A DNA stretch of 64,000 nucleotides from Bog-756 sp963699055 (GTDB taxonomy: Bacteria; Actinomycetota; Acidimicrobiia; Acidimicrobiales; RAAP-2): the NCBI GenBank assembly GCA_963699055.1, contig CAVOTA010000001.1, positions 1 to 64,000 on the forward strand, in the 5' to 3' direction. This document shows, piece after piece, positions 35,662 to 43,937 of this stretch. The position numbers and the translations under genes are program-made. The notes below the pieces were generated by a model, which saw nothing but the letters and a program-made list of their open reading frames with translations, was not told the DNA's origin and searched no databases. Positions within the stretch are counted from its first letter, which is position 1. Every line of letters begins with the position of its first letter.

Positions 35662-37260
35662 TCAGGGGCGCATGGTCGTCTCGTCGATGTCGAGGGCGGC
35701 GCGGACCTCGGCGGCCACCTGCTGGCTGACCGTGCGCCTCGTGACCAGCCGGTCGAGCTCGTCGCGCTCGACGGCGATCACCCGGCTGCGCAGGGCCACC
35801 TCGGCCTCGAGGGCCGGGAGGTCACGCTCGGCCCGGTCGTCGGACTCGGGGTCGTCGGTGCCGCCGGTCGCACTCAGGGTGTCGAGCCGGCGGTCGACGT
35901 GGTCGAGGAGTGACTCGTAGCCGGTGCGCAGGCGGGCCGTCACCTCGACCGGGGTGCCCTCGTCGGCGGCCAGGTCGTCGAGCCGGGCCAGGGCCAGCAC
36001 GATCAGCCGCCGCCGGGCCTCGGCCGTCAGGATCAGGTCCCGCTCGTCCCGTCCCACCAGCCCGAGCCGGCGCACGAGCGGCGGGAGGGTGAGTCCCTGT
36101 CCCACCAGCGTGGCCACGATGACGGCGAAGGTGAGGAACAGGACCAGGTCACGCTCGGCGAACGAGGTCGGCAGGGCCAGGGCGGCGGCCAGGCTGATGG
36201 CGCCACGCATGCCGGCCCATCCGACGACGGTGGTCTCGCGCCAGGTCCCCGGTGTGCCCTGGTTGGTGCTGAACAGCTGCTTGCCCCCCGGCAGGGCGGT
36301 GACCCCGTACATCCACACCATGCGCAGGACCACCACGGCGCCGACCACGGCCAACGACTCGACCACCAGCGACCCCGAGGTCCGGGAGGTGAGCGACTCG
36401 AGGACCGGGCGCAGCTCGAGGCCCACCAGCAGGAACGACAGACCGGTCAGCAGGAAGACGATCAGGTCCCAGATCTGGCGCTGCTGGAGACGGGCGCCCG
36501 CCGTCAGCGAGCGCGACCCGTAGCGGCCGAAGTAGAGCCCGCACGCCACTACGGCGAGCACGCCCGAGGCGTCGATCTTGTCGGCCGGCAGGTAGGCGGC
36601 GAAGGGGAGGATCAGGAGCACGGTGTTCTCGATCACCGGCGTCTCCACGTACCGCAGCAGGCGGGTGCCGGCCCACCCGACCACGAGGCCGATGCCCACA
36701 CCGGCCCCCACCGCGAACACGAACCGGGCGGTGACGTCGGCCACCGTCAGCGTGGTGGCCACCGACGCCACCGCCACCTGGTAGGCGGTCAGGGCGGTGG
36801 CGTCGTTCATGAGGCCCTCGCCCCCGAGGACGGTGACGAGGCGGCGGGGGAGCCCGATCTTGCCGGCGATCTGGGTGGCCGCCACCGAGTCCGGCGGCGA
36901 GACGATGGCGCCCAGGGCGAACGCCTCGCCCCAGCTCGACTGGGGCACCAGCAGGTGGAACACGACGGCCACCACCGTCATGGTGGCGAGTACGAGGCCG
37001 ACTGCCAGCAGCAGGATGGGCCGCCAGTGGGTGCGCAGCTCGCGTGCCGACGTGTCGAGCGACGCGTCGTAGATCAGCGGCGGCAGGAACACCAGCAGGA
37101 TCAGGTCGGGCTCGAGCTGGACCCGGTGGGCGAAGGGCAGGACGGCCACGGCCAGCCCGGCGATGGTCAGCAGGATCGGGTAGGCGATCCGGAGCCGGTC
37201 GGCCAGGCTGGCGACGAGGACGACACAGATCAGCAGCCCGAGGATCTCGGCGATGGTCAC
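35662..37260 (-). CDS. CPA1-type Na+/H+ antiporter
   Basis: A 532-residue membrane protein with about 12 helices and a charged cytoplasmic tail of 130 residues. The helix 5-6 region shows GAIVSPPDSVAATQIAGKIG with the transport Asp, and GGEGLMNDATALTAYQVAVA with the Asn-Asp pair. Other CPA1 marks are LLVFLPPLIYDASLDTSARE and VGWAGMRGAISLAAALALP. It would exchange sodium or potassium for protons. GTG at 37260 is taken because helix one (IAEILGLLICVVLVASLADR) starts immediately; the longer frame is the shadow of the next gene. Confidence 0.92.
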   Translation of the reverse strand: MTIAEILGLLICVVLVASLADRLRIAYPILLTIAGLAVAVLPFAHRVQLEPDLILLVFLPPLIYDASLDTSARELRTHWRPILLLAVGLVLATMTVVAVVFHLLVPQSSWGEAFALGAIVSPPDSVAATQIAGKIGLPRRLVTVLGGEGLMNDATALTAYQVAVASVATTLTVADVTARFVFAVGAGVGIGLVVGWAGTRLLRYVETPVIENTVLLILPFAAYLPADKIDASGVLAVVACGLYFGRYGSRSLTAGARLQQRQIWDLIVFLLTGLSFLLVGLELRPVLESLTSRTSGSLVVESLAVVGAVVVLRMVWMYGVTALPGGKQLFSTNQGTPGTWRETTVVGWAGMRGAISLAAALALPTSFAERDLVLFLTFAVIVATLVGQGLTLPPLVRRLGLVGRDERDLILTAEARRRLIVLALARLDDLAADEGTPVEVTARLRTGYESLLDHVDRRLDTLSATGGTDDPESDDRAERDLPALEAEVALRSRVIAVERDELDRLVTRRTVSQQVAAEVRAALDIDETTMRP

Positions 37261-37309
37261 CGGCGGCCCCGTCGTCGGCGCGTCCCGCCCGGTCGGCCGA
37301 TGGCGACCG

Positions 37310-37966
37310 TCACGACCAGGGGCCGAGCACCGGCAGGTCGGCCCGGGTGAGCCGTCCGTACAGCCAGGCCAGCTCGTCGCGCTCGTCCAGCGTGCCCGCC
37401 GTCGGGAGTGTCGCACCCTCGGGCAGACGGGCGCCGGCGCCGGCCCGCAGCTCGGTCAGCCGGGAGGTGACGAAGGCGTCGGACCAGTCCTGCGGGATGG
37501 GCCCGGTCCCGAGGTCGACCAGGTGGACCTCGACCTCGAGCCACCGCCGCCCGGGCAGTTCGGCCAGCGTCCGTTCCACGCCGCTCAGGTCGCGGGTGAC
37601 ACCGGCCCAGGCGTGGTCGGGAGCCCCGGACCAGGCCTCGAGCATCCGCGCCGACGACAGGGCGACGTCCTCGAGGATCTCGGTCGCCGGCCGGACCGCA
37701 CCGGCGTCGATGTCGGCGGCCCGTTCGGCGGCACCTCCCGGGTACTGGTCCACCAGGATCCCCTCGACGGACGCCACGGTGCGCCGGGTGTGGCTGTCGG
37801 CGTTGCGGGCCAGGTGGGTCAGCAGGTGCCCGACCGTCCAGCCCGGGAGGAGGGACGGCGCCCGCACGTCGGCGTCGCCGAACGCCCGCACGGTGGCGAA
37901 CAGGCGGCCCTCCGCCTCGTTCACCCGCTCGAGGTCGTCGACGGGAGCCCCGGGGCTGGTCGTCAT
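37310..37966 (-). CDS. Maleylpyruvate isomerase family protein (mycothiol-dependent, DinB fold)
   Basis: A 218-residue protein of the MDMPI/DinB superfamily. The metal-site helix is LLPGWTVGHLLTHLARNADS with two His, and a third region is GRRWLEVEVHLVDLGTG with His. Family members use a metal to activate mycothiol, or in other cases unknown thiols. The presence fits a mycothiol-making actinobacterium. ATG at 37966 avoids a TTG extension of three codons. It lies 49 bases upstream of the antiporter gene on the same strand, possibly in one transcript. Confidence 0.85.
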   Translation of the reverse strand: MTTSPGAPVDDLERVNEAEGRLFATVRAFGDADVRAPSLLPGWTVGHLLTHLARNADSHTRRTVASVEGILVDQYPGGAAERAADIDAGAVRPATEILEDVALSSARMLEAWSGAPDHAWAGVTRDLSGVERTLAELPGRRWLEVEVHLVDLGTGPIPQDWSDAFVTSRLTELRAGAGARLPEGATLPTAGTLDERDELAWLYGRLTRADLPVLGPWS

Positions 37967-38068
37967 GCCCGACAACCTACGCGGCGCGGCGCACCCCGGA
38001 GGCGATCCGCGCCGCTCCCGACGGACCGCGGTGCCGAGGACGGGCTCGACCCGTCGGCCGCCGGCGGT

Positions 38069-38908
38069 TCAGGCCCCGTGGCCGGGCACGAGGGGCAGGA
38101 GCGCGAGCTGGCGCGACTGGGCCACGAGGCGTCCCCGCCCGTCCCAGATCTCGCCGTCCTCCTCGAGGAACCCGCCGGTGACGTAGCGGGTGGTGAACCG
38201 GCACCGGAGCCAGCCGGGAGCGGGCCGGGCCCGCACGTGGGTGGTCAGCTCGACGGTGGGGACCCATCCGACGGGCAGGTCGGCGTTGAAGACCGTCGGG
38301 GGGAAGGCGTCCAGCGCGCACAGCAGCGCCACGGTGTCGACGGGCTCGTCGTCGTGGAGCCGGAACCACCCGGTCACCCGGGGCACACCGCTTCGGTTCC
38401 CGGTGGCGAAGCCCATGTCGTCGGGGTGCACCCGCAGCTCCACCCGGCTCATGAACGGGGGCGCGAAGGACGCGTGTCCGCCGGCCGGCACACAGGCATC
38501 GGGCGGCGGCAGTTCGGGGGGTGCGCCGTCGACGAACACGTCGTCCACGTCGGTGCCGAGGTCGCCGAACGAGCCGAGTGCGGTCAGGAGGGGTGTCCCG
38601 TCGGCCTGCACCACCGCCGAGACGTCGACGAAGCGCCGCCCCGTCTTGTGCACGTCGGCGGCGATGGCCACCGGACCGGGCCGGCCGGGGGAGAGGAAGT
38701 GCGCGGTCACCGTCACCGGGTCCGGGCGTCCCGTGGCCTCCACGAGGGCGCGGGCCGTCATGGCCAGGAGGTAGCCGCCGTTGGCGTTGCCGGCGATGTC
38801 CCAGCCCGGCTGCACCGTGCCCCGCCAGGTGCCGGCCCCGGTCCGTGTGACGGCGGTAGCGGCGGTGAAGGTGCCGTCGGGACGGGAGGTGGCGGCGTCG
38901 GTGGTCAC
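38069..38908 (-). CDS. Double hot-dog acyl-CoA thioesterase (TesB-like)
   Basis: A 279-residue thioesterase. The first hot-dog has WDIAGNANGGYLLAMTARAL (the helix with substrate-side Asn/Gly), and VTVTAHFLSPGRPGPVAI. The second has ALLCALDAFPPTVFNADL and VPTVELTTHVRARPAPGWL. Such enzymes release acids from acyl-CoA. Start GTG. It follows the SnoaL-like gene by 60 bases and could be the distal part of the P450 operon, in which CoA esters of side-chain fragments might be hydrolysed; this is inference. Confidence 0.85.
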   Translation of the reverse strand: MTTDAATSRPDGTFTAATAVTRTGAGTWRGTVQPGWDIAGNANGGYLLAMTARALVEATGRPDPVTVTAHFLSPGRPGPVAIAADVHKTGRRFVDVSAVVQADGTPLLTALGSFGDLGTDVDDVFVDGAPPELPPPDACVPAGGHASFAPPFMSRVELRVHPDDMGFATGNRSGVPRVTGWFRLHDDEPVDTVALLCALDAFPPTVFNADLPVGWVPTVELTTHVRARPAPGWLRCRFTTRYVTGGFLEEDGEIWDGRGRLVAQSRQLALLPLVPGHGA

Positions 38909-38968
38909 GGACCCCGGTCTACCCGGACTACCCGGACGACAGGATCGCGGATGCCGGGTCCGGTCGGG

Positions 38969-39547
38969 TCAGCCCCCGAGGACGGTCGGCTCGACGCCGT
39001 CCCACAGGCCGGCGGGTGCCGCGCCCACCGGGTAGTGGCCGGGCTGGCGCCCCGAACCCATCTTCTCCATGCGGGCCTTCATGCCCGGGCTGAGGGCATC
39101 GGCCTGGATCATCTCGATGTAGGTGGCGGTGGCGTTGCCGACGTCGAAGAAGTCGCGCTGCCAGCTCCACCGGAAGTCGCCGGCGTAGCGGAACCAGCTC
39201 CCGCCGAGCCCGGCGATCTCGTAGTGGCTGCCATCGGCGCGGGTGGCGTCGGCCACCTGCTTCCACAGCCCGAGGATCTCACCCTGGACGTCGTCGATCA
39301 AGATCCGCAGGTACGGGTAGGTCCACCCGCCGAGCCCCTCCATCTCGAGGCCCACCGCGTACTCCCGGATCTGGTCGCGCCCGACGGCCATGAACTCGTC
39401 GTTGGGACCGACGTTCCAGCCGTAGGTGGCGTCCTCGGTGTACATGTCGGCCAGCGGCAGCCAGTTCAGCTCCGCCTCGCACCGCTGGTTGAGGTCCAGC
39501 CAGCGCTGCATCATCTCCTCGAGCTCACTGCGGGGGTACGACGGCAC
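38969..39547 (-). CDS. SnoaL/NTF2-like protein
   Basis: A 192-residue alpha+beta cone-fold protein. It begins MPSYPRSELEEMMQRWLDLN and continues ADMYTEDATYGWNVGPNDEF, the usual NTF2-like start with the buried acid and Tyr. The tail has WSWQRDFFDVGNATATYIEM. The fold includes ketosteroid isomerases and polyketide cyclases, which fits the steroid-like context, but catalytic residues cannot be assigned. GTG start with AAGGAG seven bases before. It lies 81 bases downstream of the ferredoxin gene, same strand. Confidence 0.78.
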   Translation of the reverse strand: MPSYPRSELEEMMQRWLDLNQRCEAELNWLPLADMYTEDATYGWNVGPNDEFMAVGRDQIREYAVGLEMEGLGGWTYPYLRILIDDVQGEILGLWKQVADATRADGSHYEIAGLGGSWFRYAGDFRWSWQRDFFDVGNATATYIEMIQADALSPGMKARMEKMGSGRQPGHYPVGAAPAGLWDGVEPTVLGG

Positions 39548-39628
39548 GGGGCAACTCCTTGTCGGTGGTTCCTACGGGTCGGGTACTGCTCGGGTGCATC
39601 GGACGGAACGGACGGCCGGGCCGGTGGC

Positions 39629-39823
39629 TCAGTCGTCCACGATGGAGAGGGCGTGGGTGGGGCAGAAGCGCACGGCGTCCTCGACCGCGCTCCGCTGCTC
39701 GTCGGGGGGTCGCTCGTCGAGGACGTGCACCTTGTGGTCCTTGCCCACCTCGAACACGTCGGGCGCCTCGGACTCGCACACCCCGTGGCCCTGGCACAGG
39801 TCGAGGTCGACGACCACCTGCAT
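39629..39823 (-). CDS. [3Fe-4S] ferredoxin, P450 redox partner
   Basis: A 64-residue ferredoxin. Cluster ligands are Cys10, Cys16 and Cys54 in the pattern CQGHGVC and FCPTHAL. The second cysteine of a [4Fe-4S] set is replaced by His13, giving the CxxHxxC-CP type that carries a [3Fe-4S] cluster. It corresponds to M. tuberculosis Rv0763c, the ferredoxin next to CYP51. Its ATG overlaps the cyp51 stop (TGATG), so it is made with the P450 and should feed electrons to it. Confidence 0.95.
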   Translation of the reverse strand: MQVVVDLDLCQGHGVCESEAPDVFEVGKDHKVHVLDERPPDEQRSAVEDAVRFCPTHALSIVDD

Positions 39824-41205
39824 CAGCCCCGCCCCACGGCGGCACGGTCCCGTCGGCGGTAGCGGACCGTACAGGGCTGCCGGAGCTGGATGACCATCTT
39901 GGACAGGTCGGCCACGTAGTCCTCGTCCGGCAGGGCCAGCTCGAACTCCCACTCCTCGAACAGCACCGAGAAGATGGCCTTCAACTGCATGAGGGCGAAG
40001 GCCGAGCCCACGCACCGGTGCCGGCCGGCCCCGAAGGGGATCCACGTCCACGGGTTCAGCCGGTCCTCCTCGCGGGGCGCGACGTACCGGGACGGGTCGA
40101 ACGTCCCGGGGTCGACGAAGTCCTCCGGGATCCGGTTCGAGACCCACGGGGAGGCGCCCACCATCTCGCCGGCGCGGATGGTGGACCCGCGGAACTCGAG
40201 GTCCTCCTTCGCCACCCGCAGCAGCAGGATCAGCGGCGGGTGCAGCCGGAGGGTCTCCTTGAGCGATGCCTCCAGCCACGGCATCTCCCGCAGGGCCTGA
40301 TAGCTCACCTCCTCGCCGTGGGCGTAGAGCGCGTCGAGCTCGGCGGTCACCCGGGCGAGGTCGTCGGGACGCCGGAGCAGCTCGATGATCATCCACGAGG
40401 CGGTGGTGGACGTGGTGTGGTGACCGGCGAACATCATCGAGATGAACACCCCGGTCACCTGGTCGGCGCTGAAGCGCAGGGTGCCGTCGTCGTCCCGGAT
40501 CGACATCAGCACGTCGAGCAGGTCCCGGTCCTCGTCGGCCGGCGGCTCGGCGGTCATGCGTGCGTCCATGATCGCCTGGATCAGGCCGACCATCTCGACG
40601 CGGGCCGCGTCGCGCTTGTGGAAGCTCTCGATGTCGGCGTAGGGATCGACGAAGGCGAGGGCGTCGGTGCCCCGTTCGAGGTCGTGGTACAGCTCGGCGA
40701 ACCGGCCCGTCAGCTGCTCACGGAACCGCTTGCCGATCAGGCACGACGACGACGTGTAGATGGTGAGCTCGGCGAACCACTCGAGCAGGTCGATCTCGCC
40801 CTCGTCGTCCCACTGGGCGACCATGCGCTCCACCTCGGTGGCGATGGTGGCGGCGTGCCCGCGCATGAACTTGTCACGCAGCGCCTGGTTGTGGAGCATC
40901 TCCCGGCGCCGCTCGGGTGAGGCGTCGAAGACCACGCCCTCACCGAACACGGGCTTCATGAAGGGATAGGCCTCGGCCTGGTCGAGGACCTCCTCCGGGG
41001 CCCGGAAGAAGAACTCGTTGGCCTCCGCCCCGCTCAGCAGGACGACCTCGCGGCCGCCGAGGCCGAACCGGCCGACGTCCCCGCACTCGGCCCGCACCCG
41101 CTCGAGGAGGCCGATCGGGTCGACGCGCAGCTCCTCGAGGTGCCCGGTCGCCTCGTCGCCGCCCGAGACCCGGGGGGGCTGGTGCTGCTCCGTGGTGGTG
41201 GTCAT
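39823..41205 (-). CDS. cyp51: Sterol 14alpha-demethylase P450 (CYP51)
   Basis: A 460-residue cytochrome P450 close to mycobacterial CYP51. Family-specific stretches are YPFMKPVFGEGVVFDASPER (80-99) and the B'-C region LIYTSSSCLIGKRFRE-like AELTIYTSSSCLIGKRF. The I-helix reads MMFAGHHTTSTTASW (258-271), ExxR is ETLR (317-320) and the heme motif FGAGRHRCVG has Cys398. CYP51 removes the 14alpha-methyl group of sterols in three oxidations; bacterial enzymes act on lanosterol-type or imported sterols. There is no membrane anchor. It overlaps SDR (ATGA) and ferredoxin, and belongs to a five-gene operon under TetR. Confidence 0.96.
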   Translation of the reverse strand: MTTTTEQHQPPRVSGGDEATGHLEELRVDPIGLLERVRAECGDVGRFGLGGREVVLLSGAEANEFFFRAPEEVLDQAEAYPFMKPVFGEGVVFDASPERRREMLHNQALRDKFMRGHAATIATEVERMVAQWDDEGEIDLLEWFAELTIYTSSSCLIGKRFREQLTGRFAELYHDLERGTDALAFVDPYADIESFHKRDAARVEMVGLIQAIMDARMTAEPPADEDRDLLDVLMSIRDDDGTLRFSADQVTGVFISMMFAGHHTTSTTASWMIIELLRRPDDLARVTAELDALYAHGEEVSYQALREMPWLEASLKETLRLHPPLILLLRVAKEDLEFRGSTIRAGEMVGASPWVSNRIPEDFVDPGTFDPSRYVAPREEDRLNPWTWIPFGAGRHRCVGSAFALMQLKAIFSVLFEEWEFELALPDEDYVADLSKMVIQLRQPCTVRYRRRDRAAVGRG

Positions 41206-42002
41206 GGTGTCTCCTTGTCCTCGGCGTCCGGGGCGATGGGCGCCTCCGGCTGCAGTTCGATCACGGTGGTGTGGACGCCACGGGGGAGTCCGACCACGGC
41301 GCAGACGGCCGCGGCCACGCCGGCCGGCCGCATGAAATTGCCGTGGCGGGCGAATCCCCACGCCGCCCACTGCTCGATGACCTCTGCCGTCACGTCGGGG
41401 TCCCAGTCCATCCCCATACCGGTGAGCGTCGGGCCCGGCCGCAGGATGGTGGCCCGCACGCCCGAGCCCTCGAGCTCCATCTGGAGCGAACGTACATACC
41501 CTTCGAGGCCCCACTTGGACGTGACGTAGGCGGCCATGGTGGGGCGGGGCCGTTCGGCCACGTCGGAGGTGACGAAGACCAGGTCGCCCCGGCGGCGGTC
41601 GACCATGGCCGGCAGCAGTGCCCGGACGAGGCGGTGGGTGCCGGTGATGTTGACCGACAGCACCCGCTCGAGTGCGGCGGCGTCGGTGTCGAGCACGGCA
41701 CCGGCCATGTTCTGACCCGCGTTCGACACCACGATCTCGACGGCGCCCACGGTGTCCACGGCGGCCTTCGCGAACCGTTCGACCGAGTCGTCGTCGGCCA
41801 GGTCGAGGTGGACGGCGACCGCCTCGCCGCCGCCGTCGCGGATCTCGGCGGCGGCGTCCTCGCACTCGGCCACCCGCCGGGCCCCGAGGACGACGGGATG
41901 ACCGAGGGCGGCGAGGGCGACGGCGGTGGCGCGGCCGATGCCGGACGAGGCCCCGGTGACCACGGCCGGCCGGACATCGGGATTGGCGGGGAACCGCGGC
42001 AT
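41202..42002 (-). CDS. Short-chain dehydrogenase, Rv0765c-like
   Basis: A 266-residue classical SDR. The cofactor motif is TGASSGIGRATAVALAALGH, followed by VSNAGQN and the catalytic YVTSKWGLEGYVRSLQMELE with Tyr and Lys. The short tail RHGNFMRPAGVAAAVC-type segment suggests a defined substrate pocket. Position between a CYP123-like P450 and CYP51 is that of M. tuberculosis Rv0765c. It overlaps both neighbours (TGATG with the P450 stop, ATGA with cyp51), so the operon is fully coupled. Confidence 0.92.
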   Translation of the reverse strand: MPRFPANPDVRPAVVTGASSGIGRATAVALAALGHPVVLGARRVAECEDAAAEIRDGGGEAVAVHLDLADDDSVERFAKAAVDTVGAVEIVVSNAGQNMAGAVLDTDAAALERVLSVNITGTHRLVRALLPAMVDRRRGDLVFVTSDVAERPRPTMAAYVTSKWGLEGYVRSLQMELEGSGVRATILRPGPTLTGMGMDWDPDVTAEVIEQWAAWGFARHGNFMRPAGVAAAVCAVVGLPRGVHTTVIELQPEAPIAPDAEDKETP

Positions 42003-43207
42003 CAGCGCAGTCGCACCGTCGTGGGCAGCGCGGCCAGGCCCTTGACGTTGATCGAGTGGACCCGGACCACGCCGTCGGGGTCGACGTCGTAGTCCGCCAC
42101 CCGCGACACGAGCTCACCCAGGGCGATGCGGGCCTCGAGCCTCGCCAGTGGGGCCCCCATGCAGAAGTGCCGACCGCTGCCGAAACTCACCAGCTTGGAC
42201 GTGTCCCGGTCGAGGTCGTAGCGGTCGGGTTCGGGGAAGACCGTCCCGTCCCGGTTGGCCGCACCGGCCAGCAGGAGGACCCGCGCGCCCTCGGCGATGG
42301 CCGTGCCGTGCAGCTCCATCGGCACGCGGGTCACCCGCAGGACGCTCTGGCTGGACGTGTCGAAGCGCAGCGTCTCCTCGGCCCAGTCGCCCACCCGGTC
42401 CGGGTCGGCGAAGGGCTTGGCCCGCTCGTCCGGGTTCCGCCACCCCCAGTACCAGGCGTTGGCCAGGAGCTTGGTCGTCGTCTCGTTGCCGGCCACCACC
42501 ATGAGGAAGAGGAAGCCGATGATCTCCTCGTCGGTGAGGCGGTCGCCCTCGATCTCGGCGTCGATGAGCGCCGACGTCAGGTCGTCGCTGCGCAGCTTCC
42601 GGCGTTCGTCGACCATCGCCTGGTAGTAGCCGACCAGGGTGAGGGCGGCCTCCATCCCCTCGGGTGGCACGTCGAAGACCCCGGCGTCGCGGTGCAGGAC
42701 GAGGTCGGCCAGCCGGCGCAGCTCGGCCCGGTCGGCCACCGGCACCCCCACCAGTTCCGAGATCACGTCCATCGGCACCTTGCCGGCGAAGTCCTCGACG
42801 AAGTCGAAGCTGCCGCGCTCGAGCGCCGGCAGCAGGTGCCCGAGGGTGATCTGGCGGATCCGGTCCTCCATGGCGTTGACCTTGGAGGGGGTGAATCCCT
42901 TGCCCACCAGCGAGCGCATCCGGGTGTGCCTGGGCGGGTCGGTCGCCAGGAACGACATGGTCTTGTGGGCGTCGGGGCTGAATGCGGCCGGGTCGAGCGA
43001 CACGCCCCAGGCGTTGGAGAAGGCGTCGACGTTGCGGAAGGCGGCGAGCACGTCGGCGTGGCGCGAAAGTGCCCAGAAGTCGAACTCCTCGCTGCGGTAC
43101 ACCGGGGCCTCGGCCCGCAGACGGGCGTAGGTCGGGTACGGGTCCTCGTGCATCTCGTACGCGTACGGGTTGTAGGCGACGGGTCCTCCGACCTCGGCGG
43201 TGGTCAT
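42002..43207 (-). CDS. Cytochrome P450, CYP123-like
   Basis: A 401-residue soluble bacterial P450. I-helix VVAGNETTTKLLANA, ExxR in EETLRFD, and the heme ligand loop VSFGSGRHFCMGAPLARLEA are all present. The N terminus MTTAEVGGPVAYNPYAYE is normal for a cytosolic enzyme. Its place beside the SDR and cyp51 matches CYP123 (Rv0766c). Substrate unknown; association with CYP51 suggests another sterol- or terpenoid-like oxidation. It overlaps TetR upstream by ATGA. Confidence 0.93.
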   Translation of the reverse strand: MTTAEVGGPVAYNPYAYEMHEDPYPTYARLRAEAPVYRSEEFDFWALSRHADVLAAFRNVDAFSNAWGVSLDPAAFSPDAHKTMSFLATDPPRHTRMRSLVGKGFTPSKVNAMEDRIRQITLGHLLPALERGSFDFVEDFAGKVPMDVISELVGVPVADRAELRRLADLVLHRDAGVFDVPPEGMEAALTLVGYYQAMVDERRKLRSDDLTSALIDAEIEGDRLTDEEIIGFLFLMVVAGNETTTKLLANAWYWGWRNPDERAKPFADPDRVGDWAEETLRFDTSSQSVLRVTRVPMELHGTAIAEGARVLLLAGAANRDGTVFPEPDRYDLDRDTSKLVSFGSGRHFCMGAPLARLEARIALGELVSRVADYDVDPDGVVRVHSINVKGLAALPTTVRLR

Positions 43208-43851
43208 CGGCGTGCACCCTTCGTGGTCGTGGCCGGGGCGACCTCCACCCCGGCCACGAGCAGCACGGCGGCGTCGGCCACGAAGGCGGGGATGTCATGG
43301 AACGACCGGTGCCCGGTGCCGGCGGCCAGCAGCGCCCCGGAGTACGACGTCTCCAGCACCCGGATCACCCGGAGGTCGACGTCGGGACCGACGGCGGCGA
43401 CCAGGCGCCGGCGGGTGAGCGTGCCGATCCGGTCGCGCAGGTGGGCGACATCGGGGCTCGGGCTGATGAGGGCGATGGTGCAGGCGTCGATGAGGTCGGT
43501 CGACTCGCCGGCGAAGGGGATCATGTCGCGGATGGTGCGCTCGACCCGTCCGGCGAGCGACGCCGCAGTATCGGTCTCCACCGGGGGGAGGGCCTCCATG
43601 CGCCGCCACAGCACCTCGGCGAGGAGGTGGTCCTTCGAACTGAAGTAGGTGTAGGCGGTGGCCGGGGCCACGCCGGCCCGACGGGCCACGCCGCGCACCG
43701 TCAGCCCCGCGTAGCCGACCTCCTCGGTCTCCTCCTCGGCGGCACGGACCAGGTTGGCCACGACCTCGGCCTGCCGGGGGGTCAGGCGCCGCCGGGTCGC
43801 CTCGACGTCGACGACCGGCTCCTCGTCGGCCCGGGTGGCCTGTGCGGTCAC
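43204..43851 (-). CDS. TetR-family regulator of the CYP51 cluster
   Basis: A 215-residue TetR protein. The HTH is LVRAAEEETEEVGYAGLTVR then RRAGVAPATAYTYFSSKDHL. It is the first gene of the operon TetR-P450-SDR-cyp51-ferredoxin, corresponding in position to Rv0767c. The start is GTG. A 24-bp palindrome in the divergent promoter region (43890-43913) is its probable operator, so it should control both its own operon and the divergent dehydrogenase operon. Confidence 0.9.
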   Translation of the reverse strand: MTAQATRADEEPVVDVEATRRRLTPRQAEVVANLVRAAEEETEEVGYAGLTVRGVARRAGVAPATAYTYFSSKDHLLAEVLWRRMEALPPVETDTAASLAGRVERTIRDMIPFAGESTDLIDACTIALISPSPDVAHLRDRIGTLTRRRLVAAVGPDVDLRVIRVLETSYSGALLAAGTGHRSFHDIPAFVADAAVLLVAGVEVAPATTTKGARR

Positions 43852-43875
43852 GAGCGTCGTCCCCGGGGCCCGTCA

Positions 43876-43920
43876 TTGGAATCGGTCATGTGTCCATACT
43901 ATAGTCCAGACACTTGTCCA
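43876..43920. promoter_or_regulatory. Divergent promoter with 24-bp TetR operator
   Basis: GTGTC-N3-ACTATAGT-N3-GACAC (43890-43913) is an imperfect palindrome matching 18 of 24 bases with its own complement. Plus strand: TTGGAA (43876-43881), 18 bases, TATAGT (43900-43905). Minus strand: TATAGT (43903-43898), with no good -35. GTCCA occurs at 43892, 43904 and 43916, exactly 12 bp apart. The operator therefore lies on both -10 elements. Confidence 0.7.
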
Positions 43921-43937
43921 GCAACGGGGGGATTCCA

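Noticed and set aside
43914..43937. TTG start for the beta-hydroxyacid dehydrogenase
   Set aside because: It would begin at the edge of the operator and next to the -10; the GTG at 43938 has a purine-rich site just upstream.
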